Origin: Sambucus nigra
Lineage: Eukaryota; Streptophyta; Magnoliopsida; Dipsacales; Adoxaceae
Assembly (NCBI GenBank): GCA_949130495.1
Contig: OX422210.1
Location: 502,363,760 to 502,427,759 of the forward strand
Reading direction: 5' to 3'
Length of the DNA: 64,000 nucleotides
Position 1 is the stretch's first letter; each line of letters starts with the position of its first letter. Positions 44,637 through 56,659 of this stretch are shown in pieces. The translations under genes and the position numbers were made by a program. Under the pieces are notes generated by a model. That model ran no database searches. It saw nothing but the letters and a program-made list of their open reading frames with translations, and was not told the origin of the DNA.

Positions 44637-45012
44637 ATCAACTCCATTCCTAGTGTTTGGGAGTTTGGGAGGAAAAGAATAGAAGAGAAAGGAGTTTGGG
44701 AGATAAAAGAAAATAACTTTCTTTCTAGTGTTTGAGAGTTTGGGAGGAATTTTTTTTAAGGAGAAGAAGCAATAATTCATTAAAATAACTTTCATTTCTC
44801 TCCATTTCTTTCCAATTTGGAAAGAAAGTTTTGCAGAGAAAGGAATGGAAAGTTTTTTAAAAAATTTCCTTTATTTTCTCTCCTTTTAAACTCGCAAACG
44901 AGAGAAAGTGAATTTCTTTCCTAATTAAACTCCCAAATGAAGGAAAGGAAAAACACTTTCCTTTCCTTTTCTTTCTTTTCACTCCAAAATAGAACTTGTA
45001 AACAAGGCCTTA
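44637..45012. mobile_element. Possible MITE rich in GGGAGTTTGGGAGG
   Basis: The left part has two copies of TAGTGTTTGGGAGTTTGGGA (about 44650 and 44727). The right part has the complementary ACTCCCAAATGA and ends AACTTGTAAACAAGGCCTTA. The overall purine-to-pyrimidine switch would allow folding. No clear target duplication; it begins where gypsy-2 is cut off. Confidence 0.4.
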
Positions 45013-45879
45013 GGAAAAAAATCTACAAAGATGGAAACAACGATGATGGGATTTCAAAAGAGTTGGACCTTACAAAGTAAACAACAAAATAATTATTATT
45101 CATCTTGAAATGTATCCACATCATCTTTTAATAAAAACAGAATGAGGACTAACCAAAGAAATTCTCAATGGGTGTTAAGCACGGATATTGTAAATCTTAT
45201 AATGTTTTATCTTTAGCTACTAGCCTCCTTTAGGAATAAAGTTTTATGTCCCTGTTTTTATTTGACGTTGTACTAGATTGAAATTTTTTTTATATGAATA
45301 AAGATTATTTTTATTATGTTTGTGCAGAAATTTTGAATTCTTTCAGACTAAAAAGTTGCTAAAAGATGAAAGTTTATAAGCTCAAATAATATCTTTTACC
45401 AAGACTGACCTATACTAAAGTCTCTAAGATTTCATAATTGAATGACATATAAAGTCTAAATGAAAAAAATTATAAGATTGGGTAAAAGAATTCAAATACA
45501 AGAAACCATAAATAAGGCTGCAGGGAAGTTTTTATGAATTGACAGTAATTTTCCATGATGTAAACTATATGTGACAATAGCGAAAAGAACCATATTAGCT
45601 CATGGCCTTGTATAATGACAATTACAACTAGGTAAGGTATACCTTAAATCCTAAAGCCATCCTAAAAAATGGACTTTTATGTCCTAATATGACCCAACCA
45701 TTAAACTTACCAAGTATTTGAAATGGGTAAGAATTTTGATCTTAGTTGAAATAAAATAGTAACATTTCAAATTCCAAGATGAGTCCATGTTATAAAAAAA
45801 ACCATGTTTTAGAGATTGTACACGTACTCATTATTCATTGGAGGCTGGGGATTGTGCTATAAGTTTAAGACAAATAATA
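45013..45879. other. Unassigned AT-rich region
   Basis: No open frame of note and no repeat recognised. Confidence 0.5.
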
Positions 45880-46110
45880 AAAGGGTTAATTATATTTGGC
45901 CCCCCTTAACTTTATTTCCCCCTTCATTTCACACCTGAACTTCCAATTTATATACTTAATCTCCCAAACTTTCACTGGCACTACAAGTTGACTTAAAAAG
46001 CTGACGGCGTGATTGTTTTGGGAGGAAAGTACCCACGTGTCCCCCACGTGACTTTTAAGCGGGGCTTTTCTTGTGTTTGAACATTTTTTTACCATTTGTT
46101 ATTACATTTA
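45880..46110. repeat. Dispersed-repeat-like block with two ACGTG cores
   Basis: Starts AAAGGGTTAATTATATTTGG followed by CCCC-rich sequence, a pattern common at the edge of plant dispersed repeats. Two CCACGTG motifs (G-box core) lie close together at about 46032-46050. Whether they regulate anything is unknown. Confidence 0.35.
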
Positions 46111-46364
46111 CCCTAATCCTTTTTCTTTCTCTCTCTCTAAACTATTGCCCTAAATCCTTATTATCACTCTTAACCCTGTTCTAATCCTTCTAATATCAAT
46201 GGTTAATTTTATTGGCGATCTAAAGTTCTTGTGGAAAAGAGAACAATCAAGTGTTTGGTTGAAGAAAATGGTGTGAGAATTACGAGAAAGGTTGGTTGGT
46301 GAAGAACATAATCTTAAAACATCATTTTAAGTTAAAAATCAAGTTAAAGTATATTTATTTTGCA

Positions 46365-46615
46365 GTTATTTATGTTTCATGTTGATCAAATCCTAAAGTA
46401 AAGACATGTATATACTTTAAATCCTATCTAGGGTTTCTATCCATGTTCAAATTTATTTTTTTAGTGTTTTTTATGTTGCAACTTGATCAAATTCGACAAT
46501 AAAGACAATTATATACTTTAAACCCCATCTAGGGTTTCTAGCCATGTTTAAATATAACCTTTTTAGTGTTATTTATGTTTCATGTTGATCAAATCCCAAA
46601 ATAAAGGTCGGTATA
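46365..46615 (+). repeat. Tandem repeat, about 102-bp unit, 2.5 copies
   Basis: TTTATGTTTCATGTTGATCA recurs at about 46369, 46470 and 46571, with CTAGGGTTTCTA-CCATGTT following in the first two copies. Confidence 0.85.
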
Positions 46616-46780
46616 CAATTTTCAGGTTTCTATTGCACTATTTGGTTTCTTTTGTGCTCCACTCGAAAGAAATAACAAATCATTGAACTATTATTTTATT
46701 GTCCTATAGTTGAATGCTTTACATTTTATTATTCATTGTACTTCTATGGATACTTAAATTTTTTGGACTGATTCAATCAA

Positions 46781-47040
46781 CACTATACAAAAACAGTGAT
46801 TTTGTCATTAAGACTTTGTCATTGCCACTCGCAGTGAGAAATTTTATCACTTCTCATGACAGTGACAAGGCATTTTTTGAGATATATAAAAAAAAATTGT
46901 CAATGCTATGAGAAGTGTTAAATTTTTTTGTATAAGTTATCACTGCTATTGATAAATTTAAGTAAATTGGATTGTCATTGCTACTTAAATAATACTTTGT
47001 CACTGCTGTCCCAATTAGTCACCATTCATGGCAATGATAA
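46781..47040 (+). mobile_element. CACTA-3 left end with subterminal repeats
   Basis: Begins CACTATACAAAAACAGTGAT at 46781, preceded by CAA. It is followed by five or so short repeats of the type TTGTCATTGCCACT / AGTGACAA in both orientations to about 47035. This fits a CACTA terminus of a third family. No matching right terminus (TAGTG followed by CAA with similar subterminal repeats) was found before TR-GAG-3, so the element is truncated or its end has decayed. Confidence 0.65.
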
Positions 47041-47885
47041 ACAACTTCTTCACTCCTCAATTTCTCTCTCACATGACCTCTTGCACCCCCCCCCTCTCGC
47101 CTTAATTTCTTCTCTATCTTCTCACCCTCCAAATTTAATTTGTTTTCATGCCTCAATATCTTCTCTCCCACGTTCTCACGTAACCCCCACACATGTATCC
47201 GATGTCCCACCTCAGGTGTCCCCTCGTTTATATATTCGATATTTACAGTATACTAGTCCGGTACTCTCTCTTTTTATGTAAATGTAGATTTATATTACCT
47301 AAATTTGATTTTTATTTGGATTTGAGTGAGATAATTGATATTTTTTTCTGTGTTATATGTTGTACAACAAGGGTGTTGTCTTTTTTGTTGTTACTTGTTG
47401 TTGCCAAGAACACCTTAATCTTCGAAAAAGCACTTTAAGCCTTGTTAGTATGAATTGGTCAATGAATATTTTTTTTTAGTTTAATCGATTTTGGTTATGG
47501 ATCGACACATAATATTTCTTTTTATCGAGTTTTTCTTCTTTCATGTGTTCCTATATCTCTCTCTTTGTGTTTTTGAACATACTGAATGAAAATCAATATG
47601 AAAACAAATTTATGTCTTAACTGAAGAAAGTATCTACAATCTATAAACATCGTGGGTGTTTTGACTATTTTGAATATGACATTGGATTGAATCAATAAAC
47701 TTGTGATGTTGGTTTAAATTTATTTTTTTTACACAAGAGATTGCGTGGGGTTGGGGTGGGTTGAGTATCAATCAGTTAAAAACCAATTTTAGGGAGCAAG
47801 GTTCCAAGATAATAGTATACTTGGTCCAAAACATATCATATCTAGTGAATGGACATAATACACACGCATACGCACATGCCCCCCA

Positions 47886-47887
<2 letters not shown>
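47041..47887. other. Unassigned, pyrimidine-rich then AT-rich
   Basis: CT-rich stretch at 47040-47170 and AT-rich sequence after it. Short open frames here have no recognisable domain. Confidence 0.45.

Positions 47888-47942
<55 letters not shown>
47888..47942. repeat. (AT)n microsatellite
   Basis: 55 bp of uninterrupted AT repeats. Similar tracts occur at 21557-21594, 56624-56658 and 57440-57488. Confidence 0.98.
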
Positions 47943-47943
<1 letters not shown>

Positions 47944-48140
47944 CTTTACCATAATAGTATACTAGGTCCAAAAAACATAATAGTTTTTTACAAAACCATA
48001 ATCCAACAAGTCACCCATTTAAATATTTATAAGTTATGGAAACTTGTTAAGCTTATTGAAAACCCAACTAGGTGGCCCTCGTCTGGAAACAATAAGTGGT
48101 GTATTCGATTTCAATATTTAGATAAATAAAGAAAAAACTC

Positions 48141-48419
48141 AGGTGTTGCTTGTTTTTACCACTTAAGTCTGAATTTGAACCATTCAGACATACCAAAAAG
48201 TGTTTGTTTTTTTAAATGATTAAGAGACTAACGACTATATTTGGCTCTTAATGGTTAAGAGGTGGAGTTACATCTGAAGTCTGAATCAGTCTAAATACAT
48301 TCATTCAGAGGTATATTCAGACATAAAAACAAACATATTTTTCAGATTCAGATTTCAGACTTCAGATTCAGTCTTCGAATTTCATATTCAGACTTCAGAT
48401 GAAAAAACAAATGCAACCT
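48141..48419. mobile_element. MITE, hAT-like, about 280 bp
   Basis: The ends are inverted (AGGTGTTGCTTGTTTTTA against the complement of GAAAAAACAAATGCAACCT). The interior is built of repeated TTCAGAC / TCTGAA-type words (ATTCAGACTTCAGAT), a composition typical of a widespread plant hAT MITE group. I could not find an intact 8-bp target duplication. Confidence 0.65.
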
Positions 48420-48572
48420 CAGTTTCCGTTCCAGACAGTGGGTAAAAGGCCCTCGTGTTATATTCTGTAGTATATTTTAATTTCTTTAAAGAGGGTAATG
48501 ATGTAAAATAATCTATGGTATGGGATATTTGGCAAACATTGGGTAAAATTCATACATATTTTATCAATGCGT

Positions 48573-48850
48573 GTTCATTTCGCGTTGTACGGAGACGGTG
48601 CTGCGAATAAAGGGCAGTTGTTTAAGGATCTTAATATGACTGCCCTTTGGGATTTGTCTGCTATTTTGGTTTGAATGAATAATCACAATGAATATTTGTA
48701 TATTTAAGTTTAAATTCAATAATATGTTTGTGTGATAATTCATTTACTTCAAATCCTTATGTTGTTGCAGATGGTATGGGTATGGTGGAATGGAGGACTG
48801 CCAATAGTCCTGCATATTACAAGCTAGGGGATTATGTTCCTAACTTAAAG
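48573..48850 (+). pseudogene. Pyruvate dehydrogenase E1-alpha gene fragment
   Basis: Two exon pieces of the gene for the alpha subunit of the E1 component, the thiamine-diphosphate-dependent decarboxylase of the pyruvate dehydrogenase complex. Exon piece 1 (48573-48688) reads [15 protein letters not shown] and [13 protein letters not shown], including the GDG start of the cofactor-binding motif; a TGA at 48672-48674 replaces the cysteine before the NNH end of that motif. Exon piece 2 (48771-48850) reads [20 protein letters not shown] and YVPNLK. It is preceded by a good acceptor (TTGTTGCAG) and followed by a good donor (GTAAAAG), while the donor of exon 1 has lost its GT. Retained intron structure means it came from genomic DNA, not from a processed transcript. 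Nothing of the rest of the gene was found. Confidence 0.88.
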
Positions 48851-49145
48851 GTAAAAGTTTAATTGCTTATAAGTTTTTGATTTGGGTATTTCTCATTATT
48901 TCTATGAGGAAAAACATTTTATAACTATTTAGGAGTTAGAATGATAGTTAATACATGATAGGATATGTGAATGGGGAATGATAGTTCATGCATTACAAGA
49001 TGTGCTAACAATAAATAAAAAAGCGAAATAGTTAGAGAAATAATTCTGCAAAACATGCATGTAAGTCCAAACTTCAAAGGGTAATTTTATGTACATAAAA
49101 TGTGGACTCAAAGTAGACGCAAAGAATTTAAAAGTGGTATCGGTC
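48851..49145. other. Intron remnant and unassigned sequence
   Basis: Begins with the donor-like GTAAAAGTTTAATTGC after the E1-alpha exon and may be the next intron. No further exon (VDGMD-type reading) was seen. Confidence 0.4.
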
Positions 49146-50184
49146 ATAGTTGTTGAATCGTCATACGTATCGCGTATCAAAAACCCTATGTATCATGAAT
49201 TTAACCGTGACATGTATCATAAGATAAGGTATCATAAATAAAAAAATATAAACATTAAATAAAAATATAGAGAACACTTTACAATCAATTATACAACATA
49301 ATATAGTTTTATGCCAATTATATGATATGATTACATTATTTAGTGTTAAAAAAATTACCTCTGTGCTAATGGCGCAATATGAAAGAGAAGCAATGTAAGA
49401 AAGAATACAATAAACATAATGGATTTTCAATTTAATTTAATACGACAAAGAGTTACAATTTAAATTTATAAACTTCTAATTTCTCCACAAGTCATATCAA
49501 AAAGAGAATCCGTCAGATACTAAGTAACTAGTAAGTACTTACTAAGTAACTATTAAGGTATCCTCATAATTTCATCATACTATGATGATGATACCTTAAT
49601 AGTATCCAAACAATAATAATTAAAATCCAAAATATATCCAAAAGAAAAAAGTCATCATCACTCCTCCAATCATTCATAATCATAATCATGATCAATGTTT
49701 AGTTCATTATCTTCTACTGCGATCCTCACCTCTTCTCTCTCTTCCTCATCCTCCCCTCCCCCTCTTAATCCACCTCGTCCTCATCAATAACTTAAACATT
49801 ACCTTCATCAACACAAACCAATTTTCCTTTCTTCATAGCATTCAAGTTCCTTATTCCTATATAAAATAAAAAAACGTTCAAAAATATATATTAATTTATC
49901 CATCTTCGTACTAGTTCCTTTTGTTACTACTTCTAAATATAATAAAAAAAGACTTTCATCTGAGAGAAAATAAAAAAAAGGTTTTTGAAGGTTTTAGGCT
50001 CTCGAGTCCACCAAAACCCGACCCAAATCATCTTAAATGAATAGTTTATATATCGCGATACAAAATCGATTCAAACGATAATTATTCCAAATCAATTCAT
50101 ATATCCGGTTGATATTGTTTTTGTTCAGAATCGTATCTTATCATATGATACGAATTTTGAATCGGATGATACTAATAACTATGG
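49146..50184. mobile_element. Possible MITE-like or non-autonomous DNA transposon, about 1 kb
   Basis: Ends are inverted CATAGTTGTTGAATCGTC (left) and ATACTAATAACTATG (right). Both flanks are rich in CGTATC / GATACG words near the ends (49165-49235 and 50055-50175). AT-rich interior without coding match. Target duplication not clear. Confidence 0.45.
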
Positions 50185-50208
50185 TCTCACGGAATTCCTG
50201 ATATACAA

Positions 50209-51302
50209 TGTAAGAGAAAGTTTCATAATTTCTCATTTTTATTTTATTTTGGCTTATCCCATTACACATACGCTGCACCGACATGATTTCTCTGGATTCA
50301 AAGACAAAGTTGAAGGCATTTGGAAGATTGAAGAATCATACGTATCAACAACCTTACAAGAAGTTATCGATGCATTTAGTAAAATGTTACTTTATCTTTT
50401 CATGGATTTTAGAATTTTTAGATAGGTTATTTCCGAAATGGTTTTAAATTTTTTAAATGATTTTTTTTGGGAAAATTCGTCACCTCGTTAGAACGAGTTT
50501 CCTATGTCCTTCGAACGAGATTGGTTGGGACATTCAAATGAGATCCATTTTACAACGAACAAACTATTTTTGGACTTCCTACAAAATCTCGTTCGAAGCC
50601 TCGTTTGATACCTATTCAAATGAAAACACGTATGTCATTCGAACGAGGTACCCTTCTATTCGAATGACTAGGAAAAAATTGTTTTTTAATTATTTCTAAT
50701 CCAAATCTTTCATGATTATCCTTTTATAAATAACCTTCTTATAAATATGATGCATAGGATTAGACTTCTTAAGAACACCATTTACCATCTAAAATCACTG
50801 AGTTCTCTTTGTGATCAAATACTTTATAATCATTCTAAACCCCTTGGAATCATAAAGATCAGTTTAGAAAATTAAGAAAAAAGACTCTAGAACATAAACT
50901 TTTGTTGAGAGAAATCTCTCATGTTGATTTATGGAACCGAGGTTTCACTACTAAAGAAGGAAAGGCTGATCGGTGGATACCGAGGGTAGACTGCTACCTG
51001 TGGACGACTCCTGATTGGTTAATTTTTGTAGACTAATTGAAAACTTTGCGCATTAAAATTAGTTTGTTTAAGTTGTTTATAAGTCAACTCTCTGTCAATC
51101 ATTTTGTAGTGCTGAATAAAGGTTTTTCCCTTTTTAGGGATATTTTCTCATCCCTATGTGCTGAGTTCTGTAGTGATGCTTTACATTTGGATTGAATCTC
51201 GTATGCACGCCTAATTTAATCAATGATTAAATTTAGTATAAATTAGATTTCTATGTAGGAACCTAAGATACAAATCAATCCATTGAATCACTAGCATTCT
51301 TA
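50209..51302 (+). repeat. TR-GAG-3 5' LTR
   Basis: TGTAAGAGAAAGTTTCATAA to CATTCTTA. Palindrome cluster of the CGTTCGAACGA type at about 50480-50680, including CCTTCGAACGAGATTGG and CATTCGAACGAGG. Confidence 0.87.
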
Positions 51303-51414
51303 AATTGGTATCAGAGCCAGTTACACTAAATTACTGTGTGATCCTTTTACAATTTTTTTTATATCAGTGTTTTTCTCAAAATTGTTAATGTTTTAAAATT
51401 TTGGATTAAATGGA

Positions 51415-53120
51415 CAATCTATATAATAGAATGCCTATTTTTTATGGTTCGAATAATTCCTGCTGAAAAGGCTAGAATGAGGTATACATTAAATCTGTAG
51501 TTGAACGTCTCTAGCTAGTTTATGAAAGAGGGCGGACCCTAACCATAGTGACTAACAACAATGTCGAAAGTCTAAAACCTATCCTTGCATGAACAGAGGA
51601 TCATTTTAAATGGCGAAATTTTAACTCGTGCAGTCTGAGTGCCATCTCTAGGGCCATCACCCTCGACGAGTTCTACCGCATTATGATATTCCCAACGTCT
51701 AAGGAAGCTTAGGATACCCTCTATCTCACTCACAAGGGAACTAGTGATGTAAAATATTTTAAGCTAAAAAATCTCACTATATAATTTGAGAGTATTACCA
51801 TGCTAGAGTCCGACTCATTTGATGAGTTTTACGCACGTTTGTCGGACATAGTAAACTCTAGTTTTAACTTGTGCGAGAAAATTCTTGACACTCAAGTAGT
51901 TATAAATATTTTGAGATCCTTGTCATCCCGTTTTATTCCTAAGGTTACAGTGCTAAATTCGTTAAGGTACTAGATACTCTTAGGTTAGAAGAACTCGTAG
52001 GGGACCTTCAAACTTATGAGATAAATATGTTTCCCAAAATAGATAAACCTAAGGAAATACAAATTTCTTTTAAAAATCAAATTGAGAAAAAGAAGAATGA
52101 AAATGTTTGTGATTATGAGAGTGAGTTTGAGTTTGAGTTGGATGAGTTAGTCCTTTTTGTAAAAAATATTCAAAAAATTTCTCAAATTTTCCAAAGAAAA
52201 GACTTTTGAGAAAAAGAAAAATGGGAATGATTGCAATAGTTATTGTAAGAAAGATGAAAATATAAGATGATATGATTGTTAGGGGAAGGGACAAAAGGCA
52301 CATGAGTGTCCCACTAGGCTTAAGAGACAGGGCAGGAAATTTGCAGATAAGGCACGTCGGTGACGTTGAGTGATGAAATTTTTATGCATTCATGGAAAGT
52401 CACGTTAGCACTTCTAATTTTCCCATGACAATAAGGACATATCTAAATGTGAAATCCTTGAAGATGTTCCAAACGATTCTCGAGAAAATGAGATTGAGGA
52501 AGAGAATTTGAATGAGGGAAAAGGTTGACTCCAAAAAGATTTTATTCATCTTTACACCGAGACTCAAAAAATGAAAAAGGTCAATAAAGGTTTATCGCTT
52601 AGGGTCTGTGATTTTGAGAAGGAGGTGAAAGTTTTGAGAGAGTGTGAGGTGTCGATGAGTCAACTCGAGAAGCTGAAAGCTTCTTTGTGTGAACAATTAA
52701 TTATTGAAGGTAGGGAGAAGAACTATTTGACCAACACCTAGGCTAGTCTTACAAGAGATCTTCAATCTTCATTAGAGACTCGTGAGAAAATTAAAGCCCG
52801 TGTATCCTAACACGAGATTGATCTCAAAAGTGCCCTGGATGTAAAGGTCACTTTGGTGGATACATCTAGAAAGTTGGAAAGGTGATCCCCGATCCCATGT
52901 TTTGTAACATTGAGAGGCAAGGAATAGTTTATAACGGTGCATTGACTTCCAATACTGCACTCGATCCGGTTCTCGAGTTTGTAACGGATCCATATGGCCT
53001 ATGTCCTAACCCACTTAGGAAAGATCATCCAAGACATTTTGAGCTAGGTGGACCCAAGCCCATTTACGTTTGTTCCCATTGAAAACAAAAAGGCCACCTT
53101 AGAGAGTTTTGTTTTAAGCT
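51415..53120 (+). pseudogene. TR-GAG-3 gag, heavily decayed
   Basis: UBN2-type motifs are recognisable through many stops: LESDSFDEFYARLSDIVNSS at about 51800-51860, and a PKVTVLNS segment at about 51937. The first zinc knuckle (about 52270-52310) has a stop inside and has lost part of its pattern (ending KAHEC). The second (53071-53112) has a stop in place of its second cysteine, followed by KGHLREFC. A short open stretch 52027-52209 covers part of the acidic middle. Confidence 0.78.
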
Positions 53121-54934
53121 AAGGAAGGTTTCTCATATGCGTGTTCCCCGATAAGTTCCCACTCGAGTACCTACATAATTTACCGCGCACACTCCCACAC
53201 GTGTTACTCCGCATTCTCCCTCACATCACCATAGATATTTTGAGAGTTTTTTAGAGAGTACAGTATTTGGTCAAGACCTCACAATGTTTGAATGAGGAAT
53301 CTCATAGAATGTCTTCTCCTTTTGAGAACTCCTCCGGGCCTAATGATTGAAGTTGAGATTTGTTTCTAGAATAGGGTGATTATCATGTTCATATCTTACA
53401 TCCCTATTGCTAGATTTGTATTATCATTGTATTTATCTGTTTTTCTTTTTGATATATTTTGAAAAAATCTAAAAAGAGTTTTATTTTTCTAGAAAAAGTT
53501 TGAAAAATAAAAAAGATTTTTGGTTTTTAAGAAAATTAAGAAAAAGTGAAAGAGATTTTATTTTGATAAATTTTTTGAAAAAGACAAGAAGATTTTTTTT
53601 GAACTACATATGGATGAACATTTTAGATTTTTAGATCACCCCTACATTCCATCAATTCACATGACTTTTTCATAGTGCTTTAAGACATGACTTTGTTTCA
53701 ATAGTGTGGTTAATAATGTGTGGATATAATTATGTTGATATTTGATGACTACTATCTATATGTTAGAGTCATTGACTCGTTTATTGCACATGTGCACAAG
53801 CTTTATGAACATTGTCCTCACTTGTTATCTCTCGAATATGATATTCTCATCTCAATTATACTTAATAATGAATCAAATGTAAAGCGAAATAAGTTGTTTA
53901 TGTAAGAATCATTGCCCGAATTTCACTTATTTTTTGAAAAATATTGTTATATGTTAAGCAATGTAAAGGGGATATGAAAGATAAAAATATTGTTTGCGTT
54001 AAAATCCACCATTTACATAAAAAAGACTAAGAAGATTATAGGCATATAGAAATATAAGTGGGGAGCCAATTTTGTATAAGTTCATTTATGCTTCACTCTA
54101 TATGAGCACTATGATTTCTTCAAAATAATTGAGAGTGCATTCATTATATAGGAGATATTTTGAGGGAGTTAAATTCGAGGATTAATGGATTTGCACAATG
54201 AACTTTCTTCAAAAACTTAAATTTGGCGTTGGTGGTGTGATAATTATTTAATTTCATGACATGTTGATTAAGTTGAGTCGATTTCGTATGAAATCTCATT
54301 CTTTATACCTAAGGTAGGCTTTGAATTCTTTCTTTATAAGTGTTTCATGACTTCGTGCACACTTTTTATGAATGTTTATATTGATTTGCCTATGGAAAAT
54401 GTTCACACAATTTCATTTCACATTCACGATTCGGATATTTGATGTTATTCCATTGTGTGTTGTATTTGTACATTTTATACTTTATACTTGAAAAAATGAA
54501 AATTTTCAAAAATAGTTGGTTGAAAATTTACCTTTTAAGATTATCATTACTCATGCGTTATCTAATATTTTTGTGACAATCTATAACTTCTTCATGTGAT
54601 ACATATATTTCATAATTGGTTTCTACTCTTTTGTCTATTATGGACATAAAGGGGGAGGACAAATTGAAGGGGAGGGTTTTTTCTGTTAAAACTCGTATGC
54701 ATTACGATATTTTGTTTGTCTCGTCTGTGTAGGACGTTTTGCCAACATGATTATCACTTGGACCCACACAAGATGAAGACAAGTCTAGACAAAGGGAAGA
54801 CCAATTACATTTGAAGACTCAAATAAAAATTACTTTCCGTTTCTTGATTTGGGAGGGAAGTTATTGTCTCAATCTTTAGGATTCAATTTGATTTTGGTTT
54901 GTGTTTTGTACCGAAATTGCAAAAGGGGAATATT
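53121..54934 (+). other. TR-GAG-3 3' internal region, noncoding
   Basis: No pol. Contains the conserved block (about 53785-54205: TATGTAAGAATCATTGCCCG at about 53900, AAAATCCACCATTTACAT at about 54001, ATTAATGGATTTGCACAATG at 54181) and purine tracts at 54650-54680 and 54919-54934. Confidence 0.75.
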
Positions 54935-56015
54935 TATAAGAGAAAGTTTATAATTTTTCTTTTTTATTTTATTTTGGCTTATCACGTTACACATACACTT
55001 CACCTACATGACTTCTCTGGATTCGAAGACACAGTTGAAGACATTTGGAAGATTAAAAAATCATACATCTCGATAACCTCGAAACAAGTATTGGATGCAT
55101 TTGGTAAAATGGTACTTTATCTTTTCATGGGTTTTAGAATTTTTAAAGTGGTTATTTTTCAAAATGGTTTTGAATTTTTTGAAAGAATGTTTTTTGGATA
55201 GCTTCCTATGTCGCTCAAAAAAGATTGGCTGGGGCGTTCAAATAAGATCCATTTTACTTTGAATGAACCATTTTTTGCCATCCTCTAGAATCTCATTTGA
55301 AGCCTCGTTTGACACCTATTTGAACAAAAATAGTATGTCATTCGAATGAGGTACCATTTCGTTCGAACGACTGGGCAAAATTTTATTTTTTAATTAGTTC
55401 TAATACAAATATTTCATGATTATCCTTTTATAACAAAACTTCTAATAAATTGGATGCATGAGATTAGACTTTTTAAGAACTACATTTACCATCTAAAAAC
55501 ACCTTTTTTAGTTCTCTTTGTGAGCAAACATTTCTATAATCATTCCAAACCCCTTAGAATCATATAGACCACTTAGTCAAATCAAAGAAGAAGTATTCTA
55601 CATAAAAACCTTTGTGGAGAGAAATATCTACTGTTATTTTGTAACCAAGGTTTCACTGCTGAAGAAGGAAAGGATGATTGGTGGATACTGAGGGTACACC
55701 GTTACCTGTGGATGGATCTAGATTGAGTCATTTTCTATAGAAGAATTGAAGACATTCGCCCATCAAACTTAGTTAGTCTAAGTTATTTGTAAGTAAACTA
55801 TTTGTCAATCATTTTGTAGTGTTGAATAAAGTTTGTTTCCCCTTTTAAGGATTTTTCCTCATCTCTACGTGTTGTTTGCATGCTTAAATTATTATGTTAC
55901 ATTTGGAATGAATCTCATATGCACACCTAACTTAATCAAATATAAAATTTTGTAAAAATTTAATTAGCATGTGGCCTAAGTTACAAATCAATCCATTGAA
56001 TCACTGTCATTCTTA
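54935..56015 (+). repeat. TR-GAG-3 3' LTR
   Basis: Begins TATAAGAGAAAGTTTATAAT (TG changed to TA) and ends CATTCTTA, then TACAA target duplication. Palindrome cluster at about 55200-55375. Collinear with the 5' LTR but with many differences. Confidence 0.87.
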
Positions 56016-56110
56016 TACAATTTTTTGTCTTGACAATGAAAACTCGTATACACAAAAAATTTCAAAGTGGTCTCTCGGGGTCTCTAATATACAATTTTTC
56101 CTTCGTTCAT

Positions 56111-56619
56111 TGTGACACCCCGCTTAAAATAATAACGGTTCGCCATCCCTATACTACATTAAATCATGAATATCAGATGACTCATTCTTAGCATCAACAG
56201 ACCATAGTAAAATAGATAAGGCTAACTACCCCAAACTATAAAAGCGGATGCCAAATATTAAATAAAATATACAATGGAATTCAAACCAACAATGAAAATG
56301 ACTATTTAACATGAATTAATAATATACATGCTCAACATGAAGAAGGAACATACTCTCAACATATCATAAATACATACAAATATATACCCGAATAAGCTGT
56401 CCGGTCACAGACAATACAACAACCATAAAAAAGAAATATGAATATCTACAAATAACTCTTGGGTTTAAACCCGATATACTAAATAAATTCTATCTAGATT
56501 TACAAGAAGTAGGAAGCGAATACAATCTAAGTCCCGCAACAGTCTGCAACTACTACGGCTCCCAAGACTCTGGATAGAAAAGCATCTGGTATCCATGCGA
56601 TGGGACACCTGTAGTAACA

Positions 56620-56659
<40 letters not shown>

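Larger units (their letters stand above)
50209..56015 (+). mobile_element. TR-GAG-3, gag-only LTR retrotransposon
   Basis: Flanked by the 5-bp target duplication TACAA at 50204-50208 and 56016-56020. LTRs of 1094 and 1081 bp, primer binding site TGGTATCAGAGCC at 51306-51318, one decayed gag, and polypurine tract AAAAGGGGAATATT before the 3' LTR. No pol domain seen. Third family of the same architecture as TR-GAG-1 and TR-GAG-2. Confidence 0.88.

Noticed and set aside
46028..46055. Two CCACGTG motifs as a functional G-box promoter
   Set aside because: No gene with a recognisable product starts nearby; kept only as a remark within the repeat feature.
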